Below are positions 34,432 to 44,420 of a stretch of 64,000 nt of DNA, piece by piece; within the stretch, counting starts at the first letter, position 1, and every line of letters starts with the position of its first letter. The position numbers were made by a program, and so were the translations under genes. Source of the DNA: Flavobacteriales bacterium (lineage in GTDB: Bacteria; Bacteroidota; Bacteroidia; Flavobacteriales_F; PHOS-HE28); the NCBI GenBank assembly GCA_016713865.1, contig JADJOG010000050.1, positions 62,001 through 126,000 of the forward strand, written 5' to 3'. Below the pieces are notes generated by a model. The model was given only the letters and a program-made list of their open reading frames with translations. It ran no database searches and was not told the DNA's origin.

Positions 34432-35464
34432 CCCCATCCGCCTCACCCAATACAGCCACGGTGCGGGCTGCGGATGCAAGATCGCGCCGGCCGTACTGGA
34501 GCAGGTGCTGCGCAGCGAACTCAGCGCATTCCCCGATCCACGGCTGCTCGTAGGTTACGGCAGCAAGGACGATGCGGCTGTTTACGATCTGGGCAACGGG
34601 CGCGCGATCATCAGCACCACCGACTTCTTCTCTCCCATCGTCGATGACGCGTTCGACTTCGGGCGCATCGCGGCCACCAATGCGCTGAGCGATGTGTACG
34701 CCATGGGCGGCACGCCATTGCTGGCCGTGGCGATCCTCGGCTGGCCCGTGGAGAAACTCCCCGCCGACCTGGCTGCGCGTGTGCTCGATGGTGGTCGCAC
34801 CGTCTGCCACGAAGCCGGCATCGCGCTGGCCGGCGGGCACAGCATCGATGCGCCTGAGCCCTTCTTCGGCCTGGCGGTCACGGGCGAGGTGGCTACGGAA
34901 CGGATCAAGCGCAATAACACCGCGCGTGATGGCGATGTGCTGCTGCTCACCAAACCCATCGGCCTCGGCATCCTGGCCACCGCCATGAAGCGCGGCTCAC
35001 TGAAGCCCGAGCATGCGGGCATCGGAACAGCGATCATGACCCGGCTGAACAAGGTGGGCACCTTTTTGAGCGCGATTGATGGTGTGCATGCCATCACGGA
35101 CATCTCCGGCTTCGGCCTCGCGGGCCACTTGCTCGAGGTGTGCGAAGGCAGCAGCTTGAGTGCGACAATCGACTTCGGCCAAGTGCCCATCATTCCCGAA
35201 GCGCGCGAATACCTTGCGCTAGGCGCTTATCCCGATGGCAGCTTCCGCAATTGGAAATCATACGCCAGCAAGATCCAGGGCGCATCGGACATGGAACGCA
35301 TGATGCTGTTGAGCGACCCGCAGACCAGCGGCGGCCTGCTGATCGCTTGCGCGAAGTCAGCGGTTCAGGAAGCACAGGATGCTTGCAGAGCGCATGGCGA
35401 TGCTTGCCACGAGATCGGCTCGCTCTCCACCATGATTGATGGCGTGGTCATCAGCGTGCGCTGA
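34415..35464 (+). CDS. selD: Selenide, water dikinase (selenophosphate synthetase)
   Basis: 349 residues, normal length. The N-terminal motif SHGAGCGCKIAP carries the catalytic Cys and Lys (a Cys form, not selenocysteine). PurM-like ATP-binding features follow: DDAAVYDLGNGRAIISTTDF, AATNALSDVYAMGG, LAGGHSIDAPEPFFGLAVTG and LLSDPQTSGGLLIA. Makes selenophosphate from selenide and ATP. The 17-bp overlap with mnmH makes tRNA selenouridine the obvious use; no selenocysteine insertion gene (selA, selB) is visible here. Confidence 0.97.
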   Translation: MNEPTDPIRLTQYSHGAGCGCKIAPAVLEQVLRSELSAFPDPRLLVGYGSKDDAAVYDLGNGRAIISTTDFFSPIVDDAFDFGRIAATNALSDVYAMGGTPLLAVAILGWPVEKLPADLAARVLDGGRTVCHEAGIALAGGHSIDAPEPFFGLAVTGEVATERIKRNNTARDGDVLLLTKPIGLGILATAMKRGSLKPEHAGIGTAIMTRLNKVGTFLSAIDGVHAITDISGFGLAGHLLEVCEGSSLSATIDFGQVPIIPEAREYLALGAYPDGSFRNWKSYASKIQGASDMERMMLLSDPQTSGGLLIACAKSAVQEAQDACRAHGDACHEIGSLSTMIDGVVISVR

Positions 35465-35519
35465 GGCAAGCGCGCAACAGGTAGCTTCGACGCCCCAGAA
35501 CACACGAATACGATTCATC

Positions 35520-36050
35520 ATGGCTAAGGAAAGACTGAAGAAACCGGAGTTGGAGCGCCTCTTGGGCGAGTATTTCGCTGAGCGCCGCATGCTCATGTTC
35601 AAGCTGAACAAGGTGCGCGCTGCCATCGTGGAGCTGAAGCGCGTACGCGTCGAGAAAGAAGCCTCGGCTGAGAATAGAGTGCCGCGCACATACACGCGCC
35701 GCAAACCGGGTCCACGTAAGAAGCGCACGGTGAAGCAGGGCTACCGGCTGAATGAATGGGACAAGATGATCGCCGAGGCGATCACGCGATCGAACCGCCT
35801 GCTCACGAAGCAGGAATTGCTGGCCATCAGCACCGCATGGGCCAAGCGCGAGGATCCCAAAGCGAAGGGCGCCGAAGTGGAAGTGAAACTCACCCGCACG
35901 CTGCAGAAGCTAAGCGGCAGGCGCGGTGTGCTGGGCAAGCACCGCACGGGCAAGATGCGTGGCCTGCATTATGGACTGACCGAGTGGTTTTTCAACGGCA
36001 AGCTGAAGCAGGAGCACAAGGCCAAGGTGCAGCTGCCCGCGAAAGCGTGA
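35520..36050 (+). CDS. Basic helical protein of unknown function
   Basis: About 176 residues from the ATG at 35520. The N-terminal half is a helical hairpin rich in Lys and Arg (KKPELERLLGEYFAERRMLM; KLNKVRAAIVELKRVR), followed by a basic Pro-rich linker (RRKPGPRKKRTVKQGYRL). The C-terminal half looks like a winged-helix or similar small domain (WDKMIAEAITRSNRLLTKQE; LYGLTEWFF-like end GLHYGLTEWFFNGKLKQE). Probably a nucleic-acid-binding or nucleoid-associated protein, by charge and layout only. It follows selD by 55 bp in the same direction. Confidence 0.7.
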   Translation: MAKERLKKPELERLLGEYFAERRMLMFKLNKVRAAIVELKRVRVEKEASAENRVPRTYTRRKPGPRKKRTVKQGYRLNEWDKMIAEAITRSNRLLTKQELLAISTAWAKREDPKAKGAEVEVKLTRTLQKLSGRRGVLGKHRTGKMRGLHYGLTEWFFNGKLKQEHKAKVQLPAKA

Positions 36051-36121
36051 GCGCAGGTTGATTTTCCGCATTCCAACAAGCTGATGGCGCGCTTAGCTTG
36101 CGTTGCAAAGCCTCTTGAATC

Positions 36122-36559
36122 ATGAAGAACATCGTTGCCGCCGTCGATTTCTCGCCCATCACCCAACGTGTGATGCGCATGGCCATGGACACGGCCAAGG
36201 GCCTTAACGCGAAGGTCTGGGTGATTCATGCAGCTGCGCCCGACCCCGATTTCGTCGGCTTCAAGACCGGTCCGCAATACATACGCGACCACAGGGCACA
36301 AGAGCTCCGTGAAGAGCATGCGCAGCTTCATGGCATGGCCGATGAGTTCCGCCATGCTGGCGTCGATTGCGATGCGCTGTTGGTGCAAGGTCCAACCGCC
36401 GAAACGATAGTTGCCGAAGCGCATCGGCTGAACGCCGACCTCATCATCATGGGCTCGCATGGGCATGGTGCGTTATTCAGGGCGCTCCTGGGCAGCGTGA
36501 GCGAGCAGGTGCTGCGCGAAAGCGAGACTCCCCTTTTGATCATCCCATCGCCGAAGTGA
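36122..36559 (+). CDS. Universal stress protein, single Usp domain
   Basis: 145 residues. Begins MKNIVAAVDFSPITQRVM and ends with the nucleotide-binding signature ADLIIMGSHGHGALFRALLG followed by SVSEQVLRESETPLLIIPS, the classic UspA ending. Cytoplasmic, ATP-binding type by motif. Its TGA overlaps a GTG start of the sugar dehydrogenase gene (GTGA), so the two are coupled. Confidence 0.92.
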   Translation: MKNIVAAVDFSPITQRVMRMAMDTAKGLNAKVWVIHAAAPDPDFVGFKTGPQYIRDHRAQELREEHAQLHGMADEFRHAGVDCDALLVQGPTAETIVAEAHRLNADLIIMGSHGHGALFRALLGSVSEQVLRESETPLLIIPSPK

Positions 36560-37679
36560 AGCGCAGACGCCACTTGGTATTCGCGGCTCTCGCATGGGCA
36601 TCCATCGGTTCTGTGTGCGTGCCGATACGAGGCGGTGCCCCGAAGCAAGGGGACATCAAGCTACCGCCGGGCTTCCGCATTTCATTATTCGCCTCTGAGG
36701 TGACCAATGCGCGCGCCATGTGCTGGGGCGCGGAAGGCACCCTGTTCGTAGGCAGCCGGAGCGCGGGCCTCGTGCATGCCCTGCGCGATACCGATGGCGA
36801 CGGCAAGGCCGATGAGCGCCATGTGATCGCCAAGAACCTGAACATGCCCGTTGGCGTGGCTTTCCGCGATGGTGCTCTGTTCGTGAGCGCGGTGAGCAGC
36901 ATCCTTCGCTTTGATTCCATCGAGCATCGATTGGCGAACCCACCCGCAGCCGTGACTGTTTCCGATGCCTTCCCAACCGATAAGCATCACGGTTGGAAAT
37001 TCATCGCCTTCGGACCGGACGGCAAGCTCTACGTTCCTGTTGGCGCGCCTTGCAACAATTGCATAAGCCCCGATAGCATCTATGCGAGCATCACGCGCAT
37101 GAACGCCGATGGCAGCGGACGTGAGATCATCGTCGCGCATGGTGTGCGCAACACCGTAGGCTTCGATTGGCATCCGGTAACCGGAGAACTCTGGTTCACG
37201 GACAATGGCCGCGATTGGCTCGGCGACGATTCCCGGATTGCGAGCTCAACAGGGCCGGCTCGAACGGCCACCATTTCGGCTATCCGTATTGCCATGCCGG
37301 CACAGTGAAAGATCCTGAATTCGGTGATCAACGCCTGTGCGGGGAATTCGTCCAGCCCGCATCGCTCCTCGGCCCGCACGTGGCACCGCTGGGCATGCGC
37401 TTCTACACCGGATCGCAATTCCCGGAGAAGTACCGCCATGCCATCTTCATAGCCGAGCACGGCAGCTGGAACAGGTCCACACCGATCGGCTACCGCGTTG
37501 TAGCAGCATTCCCACGGCCTGACGGCACTGCTATCACCGAGGTGTTCGCGGAGGGTTGGCTGAATGGCACCAAGGCCACTGGGCGTCCGGTAGATGTGAT
37601 CATGGCGCCCGATGGCTCGCTCCTCGTGAGCGACGATGCTGGTGATGCGATCTACCGCATCACCTATCAGCCGGAGTGA
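36556..37679 (+). CDS. PQQ-dependent sugar dehydrogenase-like protein, secreted (one frameshift)
   Basis: The best start is the GTG at 36556 overlapping the Usp stop. It is followed by a signal peptide (HLVFAALAWASIGSVCVP) and propeller blades (LPPGFRISLFASEVTNARAM; DTDGDGKADERHVIAKNLNM; HHGWKFIAFGPDGKLYVPVG; RNTVGFDWHPVTGELWFTDN). The frame breaks near 37230; the protein resumes with NRAGSNGHHFGYPYCHAG and continues to 37679 (PDGSLLVSDDAGDAIYRI). One base restores GDDIPDCELNRAG-like continuity, so an indel error is likely. Family members oxidise sugars such as glucose or sorbosone with PQQ and Ca2+; the actual substrate here is unknown. Confidence 0.82.
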
Positions 37680-37873
37680 TCTCGATTGTGACCGATACGC
37701 GGTCGCGCGTCCTAAGAGCGATCAGCGGCGATCGGAAGGGAGAGTCCATCGCTGCTCGGTCCGGAGGGCGCGTTGAGCGCCCTTCGTCGTTGCGGAGGTT
37801 TAAAGTTCTGTTGTTGAAAGAGCGATGTTGAATGCCCGGGTGTTCGGATCGTCGCCACGCAACCTTCGCAGCC

Positions 37874-38365
37874 ATGAAGAAGATCGTGATCACTTTCGGA
37901 TTGGCACTCGGTGCATTGAGCACGCAAGCTCAAAAGAGCGGCTTCGGCTTGGGTATCATGCTCGGCGACCCTACCGGCCTGAGTGGAAAAGCCTGGATCA
38001 GCAGCGACCGCGCCATCGATTTCGGGTTGGCTTGGGGCGTTTGGGGCCGCTACCTGCACCTCCATGGCGACTATCTGCTGCACAAGCAGAATCTCTTCGA
38101 GGTATCCTCCGGTTCGTTCGCGTTGCAATACGGGCCTGGAGTGCGCATCCGCTCGTGGCGCGATGGCCGCTACTGGCATCGTGGCCGCTGGAATGATTAC
38201 GATGGTTCGCGCACGAGCATAGGCATCCGTTTCCCCGTCGGACTGACCTATGCCTTCGAAGGCGCACCGGTGGATGCCTTCATTGAACTGGCCCCGACCT
38301 TGGACCTCGCGCCCGGCACCTACTTCGACCTCGACGCTGCAATCGGCGCGCGGTTCTGGTTCTAA
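37874..38365 (+). CDS. Small outer-membrane beta-barrel-like protein
   Basis: About 163 residues from the ATG at 37874. Signal peptide MKKIVITFGLALGALSTQA, then alternating amphipathic strands: GFGLGIMLGDPTGLSGKAWI, AIDFGLAWGVWGRYLHLHGD, FALQYGPGVRIRSWRDGRYW, IGIRFPVGLTYAFEGAP, ending in an aromatic residue (IGARFWF), the usual signal for outer-membrane insertion. No specific family. The TAA stop codon is also the left target-site repeat of the 161-bp inverted-repeat element that follows. Confidence 0.8.
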   Translation: MKKIVITFGLALGALSTQAQKSGFGLGIMLGDPTGLSGKAWISSDRAIDFGLAWGVWGRYLHLHGDYLLHKQNLFEVSSGSFALQYGPGVRIRSWRDGRYWHRGRWNDYDGSRTSIGIRFPVGLTYAFEGAPVDAFIELAPTLDLAPGTYFDLDAAIGARFWF

Positions 38366-38526
38366 GAGCCTGTTTTGGATCTCTTGAACGAAGGGTTCCG
38401 AGGCTATTTTTCGTTCAGGCGCAGCCAGAAAATCATCGCGTAGCGGTGCCTACGGGATCATTTTCCGGCGAAGCATGGGCGGAAAAGAGACCGGAGACCG
38501 AGTTTGAAGAGATTCCAAACAGGCTC
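38366..38526. mobile_element. 161-bp MITE-like element with terminal inverted repeats and TAA target duplication
   Basis: The ends GAGCCTGTTTTGGATCTCTT (38366-38385) and AAGAGATTCCAAACAGGCTC (38507-38526) are imperfect inverted repeats of about 20 bp. Both ends are flanked by TAA (38363-38365 and 38527-38529), a 3-bp target duplication of the TNA type used by some IS5-group elements. The interior holds a second inverted pair (AAAATCATCGCGTAGC ... CTACGGGATCATTTT). No transposase is encoded. It sits precisely between two convergent genes and supplies the stop codon of one or both. Confidence 0.75.
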
Positions 38527-39179
38527 TAACTCCGGCGGAGCAGTCGCCTAATGAGCCAAGGCCTGCTGGCGAAAGGCGATTGATAGAGCCAATACGCAAC
38601 ACCGACTGCTGTGAGCGTGCCGATTGCAGAGCCTGCCGTGATATCGACCAGGAAATGCTGCGATAAATAGACGCGCGAAAAGGCCAGCAGCGCTGCGAAC
38701 AGAGCGAGCGGCACCGCCCATGTCCGCCGATCCACGATCACCGCGAGCGCCAGGCACATGCTGAATGCTGCTGTGCTGTGGCCGCTAGGGAAACTCAGCA
38801 TCGCATGCAGGTCGATCCCATCGACCCAATCCATGGCGCCCAATGAATCGCGGTGCATGCTCGGCCTGCCGTGTTCGGCGAAGAAGCCCCGCTTGAGCGT
38901 TTGCGCGATGATCGCACTGAGGCTGCAGCTCAGACCCATCATCAGGAATGAACGAATATCAAGCACCAGCAGGATGAACAGCGCCAGTGCAGAGGGAACC
39001 CAGCCATCCGCCACATGCGTGAACGCCGCGAAGAAGTGATCGAGCCATGACGCATGGCAGCAATTGATGCGTGCATGCAACGCGAGCTTCTCGTTCAAGA
39101 GCATTGCGGCAATGGCCACAACGAGCATGGGCGCCCAGGCGATCAGGAAGCCGCGCACGATCGCCCGTGAATTCTCCAT
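38526..39179 (-). CDS. PAP2-family phosphatase, membrane protein
   Basis: 217 residues with about six membrane helices. All three phosphatase motifs are present: KRGFFAEHGRP (motif 1), FPSGHSTAAF (motif 2) and SRVYLSQHFLVD (motif 3). Likely dephosphorylates a lipid phosphate such as undecaprenyl or phosphatidylglycerol phosphate, or lipid A. The TAG stop at 38526-38528 is formed by the last base of the MITE-like element plus its TA flank, so the natural C-terminus may have been clipped slightly. It is transcribed divergently from the gene at 39229 with only 49 bp between starts. Confidence 0.92.
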   Translation of the reverse strand: MENSRAIVRGFLIAWAPMLVVAIAAMLLNEKLALHARINCCHASWLDHFFAAFTHVADGWVPSALALFILLVLDIRSFLMMGLSCSLSAIIAQTLKRGFFAEHGRPSMHRDSLGAMDWVDGIDLHAMLSFPSGHSTAAFSMCLALAVIVDRRTWAVPLALFAALLAFSRVYLSQHFLVDITAGSAIGTLTAVGVAYWLYQSPFASRPWLIRRLLRRS

Positions 39180-39183
39180 GCGG

Positions 39184-39191
39184 CGAATCTA
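39184..39191 (-). promoter_or_regulatory. -7-like promoter element of the PAP2 gene (TAGATTCG)
   Basis: Minus-strand TAGATTCG lies 4 bp upstream of the PAP2 ATG at 39179, opposite a similar plus-strand box at 39214, inside a 49-bp divergent promoter region. Confidence 0.35.
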
Positions 39192-39213
39192 ACCGGAGCG
39201 CGTACCAAGGCAG

Positions 39214-39221
39214 TAGGTTCG
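39214..39221 (+). promoter_or_regulatory. -7-like promoter element (TAGGTTCG)
   Basis: TAGGTTCG starts 15 bp upstream of the ATG at 39229 and is the divergent counterpart of the PAP2 box. Confidence 0.35.
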
Positions 39222-39228
39222 CCGTGCA

Positions 39229-40383
39229 ATGCGTCAGAAGCTTCTCGCAGCCACCGCGCTCATCGCGCAGGCGTTCTTCGTCCATGGTCAAGGCTTCATC
39301 CTGGAGATCGGTCCGCCACTGGCGCAGGATGGTGTCGGTGTCGGCACTACTGCGAGTGGTTTCATCGCAGGTGCCAGGCTGCATGCACGCGACCCGCAAC
39401 GCCAGCTCTGCGGTTTCTGGCGCTTCACGGCAGCTGGTGCACCCATTGGAGTCGATACGCTGCACGCCCTTGGCCATCATGCCTTCGCGCAAGCAATGGC
39501 CACGTCCGATGATGGCGCTAGTTTCCTGGTGGGCAGTGCCATTCCCGCAGGCGGTCACGATCACACGGCCTTCATGGTTAAGCGCGAGATCTCTGGCAGC
39601 ACCGCATGGATCGCTCAGTTGTCGTTGCCGGGCAGTCATCAATTCATGGGCGCGCATGCCCTAGCCGATGGTGGTGCGCTGGCCTGCGGCGTGATTGAGC
39701 AAGGCAACGGGCACGATGCACTGCTCGCGCGCATCAGCGCGACCGGCGGCATCCTTTGGACCGCGATCGTTGGGGAAACGCTCGATGAAGAAGCGCACGC
39801 GATCACCCTCGTGGGCGATGCCGTGATCGCCACCGGACGACAAGTGAATTTCGGCGGAACCAGCGATGCGTGGTTCGCGCGCTATAGCCTCGATGGCGAT
39901 CAAATCTGGACAACATCGTGGGGCGAAGTAGGCAATGAGACGGGTTATGGATTGGCAGCCATCGGGCCCACGGCGTTCGTGATGGCTGGCACCACGAATT
40001 CGTATGGCCCGACAGACCTCACGGAGCAGCGAAAGAAATCGCGCGCATACTTGCTGGCCTTGGACCTGAATGGCGATTCGCTCTGGACGCGATCTTTTGG
40101 CGATACGCTCTACGATCAACGGGCCTTCTGCATCGCTCAAGCACCCAATGGCGATTTGCTGATCGGTGGTGATCGCAGCACGGTGATCGGCAGTTCCGAT
40201 TCCTTCGCGGCACGGATCAATGCGAGCGGAACGATGCTGTGGCAACGCACCTGGGACCTCGGGAAAGAAGAGCGGTTGCTCGCAATAAGTGCATTGCCCG
40301 ATGGACTGATCACAACCGGCTGGGCCTTTGGCGATCTCGCGCGCCAGTTGATCCTGATCCGCAGGGACCCGAACGGGAATTGA
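39229..40383 (+). CDS. Secreted beta-propeller-like protein of unknown function
   Basis: 384 residues with a signal peptide (LLAATALIAQAFFVHG). About six propeller-type repeats of the pattern 'GH-D--L-RISATGGILWTAIVG' and 'SDAWFARYSLDGDQIWT', similar to the delta-60/SBBP type in the surface proteins elsewhere in the window. It has no T9SS tail: the protein stops at LILIRRDPNGN soon after the last blade, so it is either periplasmic or has lost a sorting domain. Frame intact. Confidence 0.8.
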   Translation: MRQKLLAATALIAQAFFVHGQGFILEIGPPLAQDGVGVGTTASGFIAGARLHARDPQRQLCGFWRFTAAGAPIGVDTLHALGHHAFAQAMATSDDGASFLVGSAIPAGGHDHTAFMVKREISGSTAWIAQLSLPGSHQFMGAHALADGGALACGVIEQGNGHDALLARISATGGILWTAIVGETLDEEAHAITLVGDAVIATGRQVNFGGTSDAWFARYSLDGDQIWTTSWGEVGNETGYGLAAIGPTAFVMAGTTNSYGPTDLTEQRKKSRAYLLALDLNGDSLWTRSFGDTLYDQRAFCIAQAPNGDLLIGGDRSTVIGSSDSFAARINASGTMLWQRTWDLGKEERLLAISALPDGLITTGWAFGDLARQLILIRRDPNGN

Positions 40384-40487
40384 GCTTTCAACCGATGCCG
40401 GTTGGTGGAAACAGCAGGCGATACCATGATCGGGGTATTGCGAACCGCACTTGCTGAACGGTGCTTTGGAACATCCAATCCAAGGCC

Positions 40488-40640
40488 ATGACAACCAGTC
40501 GCCGTTTCGCTACGCGGACCAAGGACCGCGATGCCAACCATGTGATCGATGCGCGCGCGAAAGCCGTGTTGCGCGAGCTATCGCTCATGCCGAGCGGCAA
40601 AGCGCTTTCGGCCTACCTCCGCGTATTCAACCAGAAGTAA
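40488..40640 (+). CDS. Small basic protein, possible gene
   Basis: 50 residues starting MTTSRRFATRTKDRDANHVI, then DARAKAVLRELSLMPSGKAL and ending SAYLRVFNQK. The composition is strongly basic and helical and the frame fills the gap between two convergent genes; its stop lies 1 bp before the end of the next gene. No family recognised. The clean ATG, length and amino-acid mix favour a real small gene over chance. Confidence 0.4.
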   Translation: MTTSRRFATRTKDRDANHVIDARAKAVLRELSLMPSGKALSAYLRVFNQK

Positions 40641-40641
40641 G

Positions 40642-43600
40642 CTATGGCAGCTGTTCGGAGCGCGTATTCGTAGGCACGTTACCGCCCACATTCACCAGGA
40701 TGGGATCACGGTCATTCCCCTGTCCGGTATAGCGGATCACGCCATCCATGTTCACGTCGAGCAGGCTATACCCGGCAACGGTATTCGTGGGCACGGTTCC
40801 ACCAATGCCAAGGAGGATCGGATCGCGATCGTTGCCTTCCCCTGTATAGCGCAAGTAGCCATCGCGCTGCGCATTGCCGCACCATTGAGCCCATGCTCCA
40901 TTGGCGAGCGGCACCCGCGCATTCTGCCCAAAGGTGGGTGTGCTGCCAAGTGTGAAATCCACCCCGGCTTCGGATGAGTTGAGCGCGATGGGTGAGAAGG
41001 TCATTGCTGCCAAGTGGTTGCGATGGCGGACGGCCACATGGTACTGATCGGCTGGTACGTTGAAGATGATGCGCGCATATCCATCGGTGCCAACGACATC
41101 GCCATCGCGCTCGAGCAGCGCCGCCTTGGTCGCCACGATCTGTGAAGGGTTGTTCTTGTTGCGCAGTTCAATGAGCACCCAATCGACCACTGCATTCTTG
41201 CCGGTCTGTGCCAAGCGAGGAGCATTCGTGGTCTCCCCTCCTCCACCACCGGCTTGCGTGAAACCGAGTGCGGAATAAGGCTGGGCCAAGGGAACAAGCC
41301 CGCTCGACCGCAGATCATCGCGCAGGAGTCCTTCAGCATCGGACCACGTCCCTTGGAGCAGTGTGCGCACGCGCACGCTTGGACCGCAATCCTGCCAACG
41401 CGCTAATGCCGAGCCCGGCACCAGAGTGAGCGTGCTATTCGAAGGCGTCTGCCAACGGACCGCGAAATGGTCGCCGCCGCTGCCCTCTTTCTGCAGGAAT
41501 TCGACATAGTAGTAGCGCCCAGCGACCAAAGCGATGGTCGTGCTCACTTGAGATGGGTACTTGGTGTACTCGGTCTCACCGGTATAACCGGGCACGCTGC
41601 AGATGAGCTGCTTGTATTGCGGCTCGGCATTGAGGCTCAGGTATAGGACACTGGCATCGTCGCTGGTGAGCGTGAAGGTGTAGTTGCCCGATTGCGGCGC
41701 AACGATGTAGCCGCGCACGCGTGTCCCGTAATTGTTGGCCAGGTTGGTGGGCCCTTGGAAACTATTGATGAAGTTGGTGCTGGTGGGATTGTTCGGGTAG
41801 TTCGGGCTGTTCACCAGATCAGCCACCGTTGAGCCCGAGATGCCCGACCAGTACTCGCGCATGATGCTCCCTGTGGCACCCACGCATTGCGGGGCCGCAT
41901 ACGTGATCACGCTGATCACCTTGATAGCCTGGCCAGTCAAACCATCCGTATCGGTCACCGTCAAGCGAACCTGATAGTCTCCGCTTTCGGTGAACACCTT
42001 GCTCGGTGCAGCGCTCGTGCTGCTTGTGCCGTCGCCGAAATCCCAATGGTAGGCCACCACGCCACTGGGGTCGAATGAGGACGTGCCGTCGAACGCCACT
42101 AGCAATGGGCTGGTTCCAGCGGCTGTGCTGGCGTTGATGATCGCGATCGGGGCGATGGCATAGCAGCGCGGATCGAGTCGACGTTGCGAGGTTGCGCTCA
42201 AGCCGCCAGCATCGGTCACGGTGAGCGTGATCATGTAGTAATACGAGTCGTTGTCGCAACCCACGCCGCTGATCACGGTCGATGTGCTGGTTGCATTGTC
42301 CACAGGTTCAGGATGGGTATGCGTGTTGTGATGCATGGTTGTGCGCCAAGCATAGGTGAGCTGTGCGGATCCGTGCTCCGCATCGGACACTGCGGCCTGC
42401 AACTGGAACGTTGTATCGATGCCTGCGGGATAGAACATGTCCTGCGGGATGCTCGTGATGTTCACCACGGGCGGCGTGTTGTTCACCGATACGATGAGCT
42501 GTGCCGTAGAGGACTGGCCCGCATTGTCCGTGACGGTAAGAGACACGTTGAAGGTCGTGGGCACTCCCGGCGGAGCATTGAATGTGCGTGATGGATTGGG
42601 GGCTGAGCTGGTGGAACCACCATCGCCGAAGTTCCAGAGGTAGGTAAGCGCACCGCCTTCCGGATCGCTGCTTCCGCTTCCTGTGAAATCAACGGTGAGC
42701 GGGCCAGGGCCGTATTGCATGCTCTGCTGCGCTACAGCCACCGGCGGCAGATTCACGGCCAAGGTGTAGCAGATTCGACGCAGCTCATTGGTATTGTAGC
42801 GCATGTACCATACACAGCCATCAGGACCAGCGCCGATCCAGACCACGGCGCCCAGTCCAGTGGCGAATTCATGAACGCTCACCGGCTTGTTCTGCGCATC
42901 GAACATGAAGCGCCTGATCCAACCACTGGCATAATCGCCGTGGAATGTGCTGCCCTGATAGCCTGTAGGCATGTTGAGGCCGCTGACCCAAGGTCCACCG
43001 ATGGCGCAATTACCACCGAAACGTGGGCCCGGCACCGGTGAATTGGCTGCATCGAGGTCGAAGGTGGTCGCCGTGCTTCCGTTGAAGCCACCGCAACGCG
43101 ATTGGTTGCCGTGCAGCCAATCGACCACGGGCCGGCTATGGAAGTGCTTCGTGATCGCGTTGGGGATCTGCGCTGGCATTGCATGGGTTCGCATGCGCGT
43201 TCAGGCGGATCGGTGTGTCCTGCTTCAACAGATCGGAAACGCAGGTATTGCGTGGTGCAGTTCACGCCATCGTACAGCGGATTCGGAACATCGAGGTTCG
43301 GCGTGAGCGTGCTCATGTATCCGCTGTGCGGCGTAAGTCCCTCGAACATTGGCCAACCGAAGTTCATGCCTCCCTCAGTGCAAACGTTCAGGTCCTCCCA
43401 CGTGCCCCATTGCACATCACCGATATAGATCACGCCCGGATTGCCAGCGGCTGGATCGGTGCTTCCGCTATTCGGTTTGAAGGTGGCCCGGTACGGGTTG
43501 CGCAGGCCCATTGCCCACACGCGTGACTTCGGTGCGCGCGGGACTGATGCATCATACCACGGATTGCTGGGTACGCCATCGCCGGTATTGGGGTCCATGC

Positions 43601-44330
43601 GAAGCAATTTGCCGTTGTAGCAATTGAGCAACTGGGAGCGGAATGCACCCACATTCTCCGCCGGCCGGATGATCCCATCGGTGAGCGCTTGTTGCCAATA
43701 CGTATCGCTGCTGCTGCCCGCATCAACCAGGTTGTAGCTCGCGCCATCGCCCAAGGTGGCTAGCAAGGTGCCGTCGGATCCGAACATGAGCGATCAAGTG
43801 CTGTGCGACTCGTGCAAGAGAGGAACACCTGTGAATCGCGTTTCGCCAAGAAGTACGGTCCGGCTGTTGGGGTCGACCGTATTGAAATTCGGCCCGATCG
43901 CGGTCCAACGCGTGATCCGCATGATCGTGGCCGCGTAGTACTCGTTGGTATTTGCGTTGTAGTTGCCTGTGCCGTGGTTCATCAGGTGGTGGCGATCCAC
44001 CGTGTACATGCCATAGATGCGGCCATTCGTGAGGAAATTCGGATCCAAGGCGAATCCGAGGAAACCGTGATCGCGCCAGTTGCCCACTTCATCGCTGATG
44101 TTCAGCAAGGGCGTGGCCAAGCGAACACCATTCTGCACGATCCAAACCTGACCTCCTTTTTCCCAGACATAGAGCCTCCCATTGGCATCCCAAGTGGCAC
44201 CCACGGGAGCATTCCAACCGCCCATGACCAGGGCATCGCTGAAGTTGGGCTGGAGGCTCTGCGCTGAAACCTCTGGGCCGGCCAGCATCAATCCACAATA
44301 GGCGAAAAGTGCGACCAATCGATTATTCAT
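40642..44330 (-). CDS. Tandem paralogue 1: sugar dehydrogenase / PKD / PA14 secreted protein (one in-frame TGA, one frameshift)
   Basis: Signal peptide at 44330 (MNNRLVALFAYCGLMLAGPEVSA). Order along about 1,230 residues: PQQ-dependent sugar dehydrogenase-like propeller (WNAPVGATWDANGRLYVWEK ... SRVWAMGLRNPYRATFKP ... WIGAGPDGCVWYMRYN); PKD domain (LTYLWNFGDGGSTSSAPNP); Ig-like module; second PKD (VVAYHWDFGDGTSSTSAAP); PA14 domain (DLVNSPNYPNNPTS ... YTFTLTSDDASVLYLSLN); then a conserved C-terminal module with two Ca-site-like repeats (GYLRYTGEGNDRDPIL and VIRYTGQGNDRDPIL) ending RSEQLP. An in-frame TGA (43791-43793) falls where paralogue 2 has Gly, and the frame shifts near 43197. Together the pieces make a continuous protein homologous over its whole length to the adjacent gene. 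Confidence 0.82.
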
Positions 44331-44420
44331 GCCGACCAATTCAGGTGAATGGACGGCGAATCTACCGAAGCAGGTGGCCGAAGTCAACCGGTCGAAAGCC
44401 CCGATAGAATCGAGAATCAG

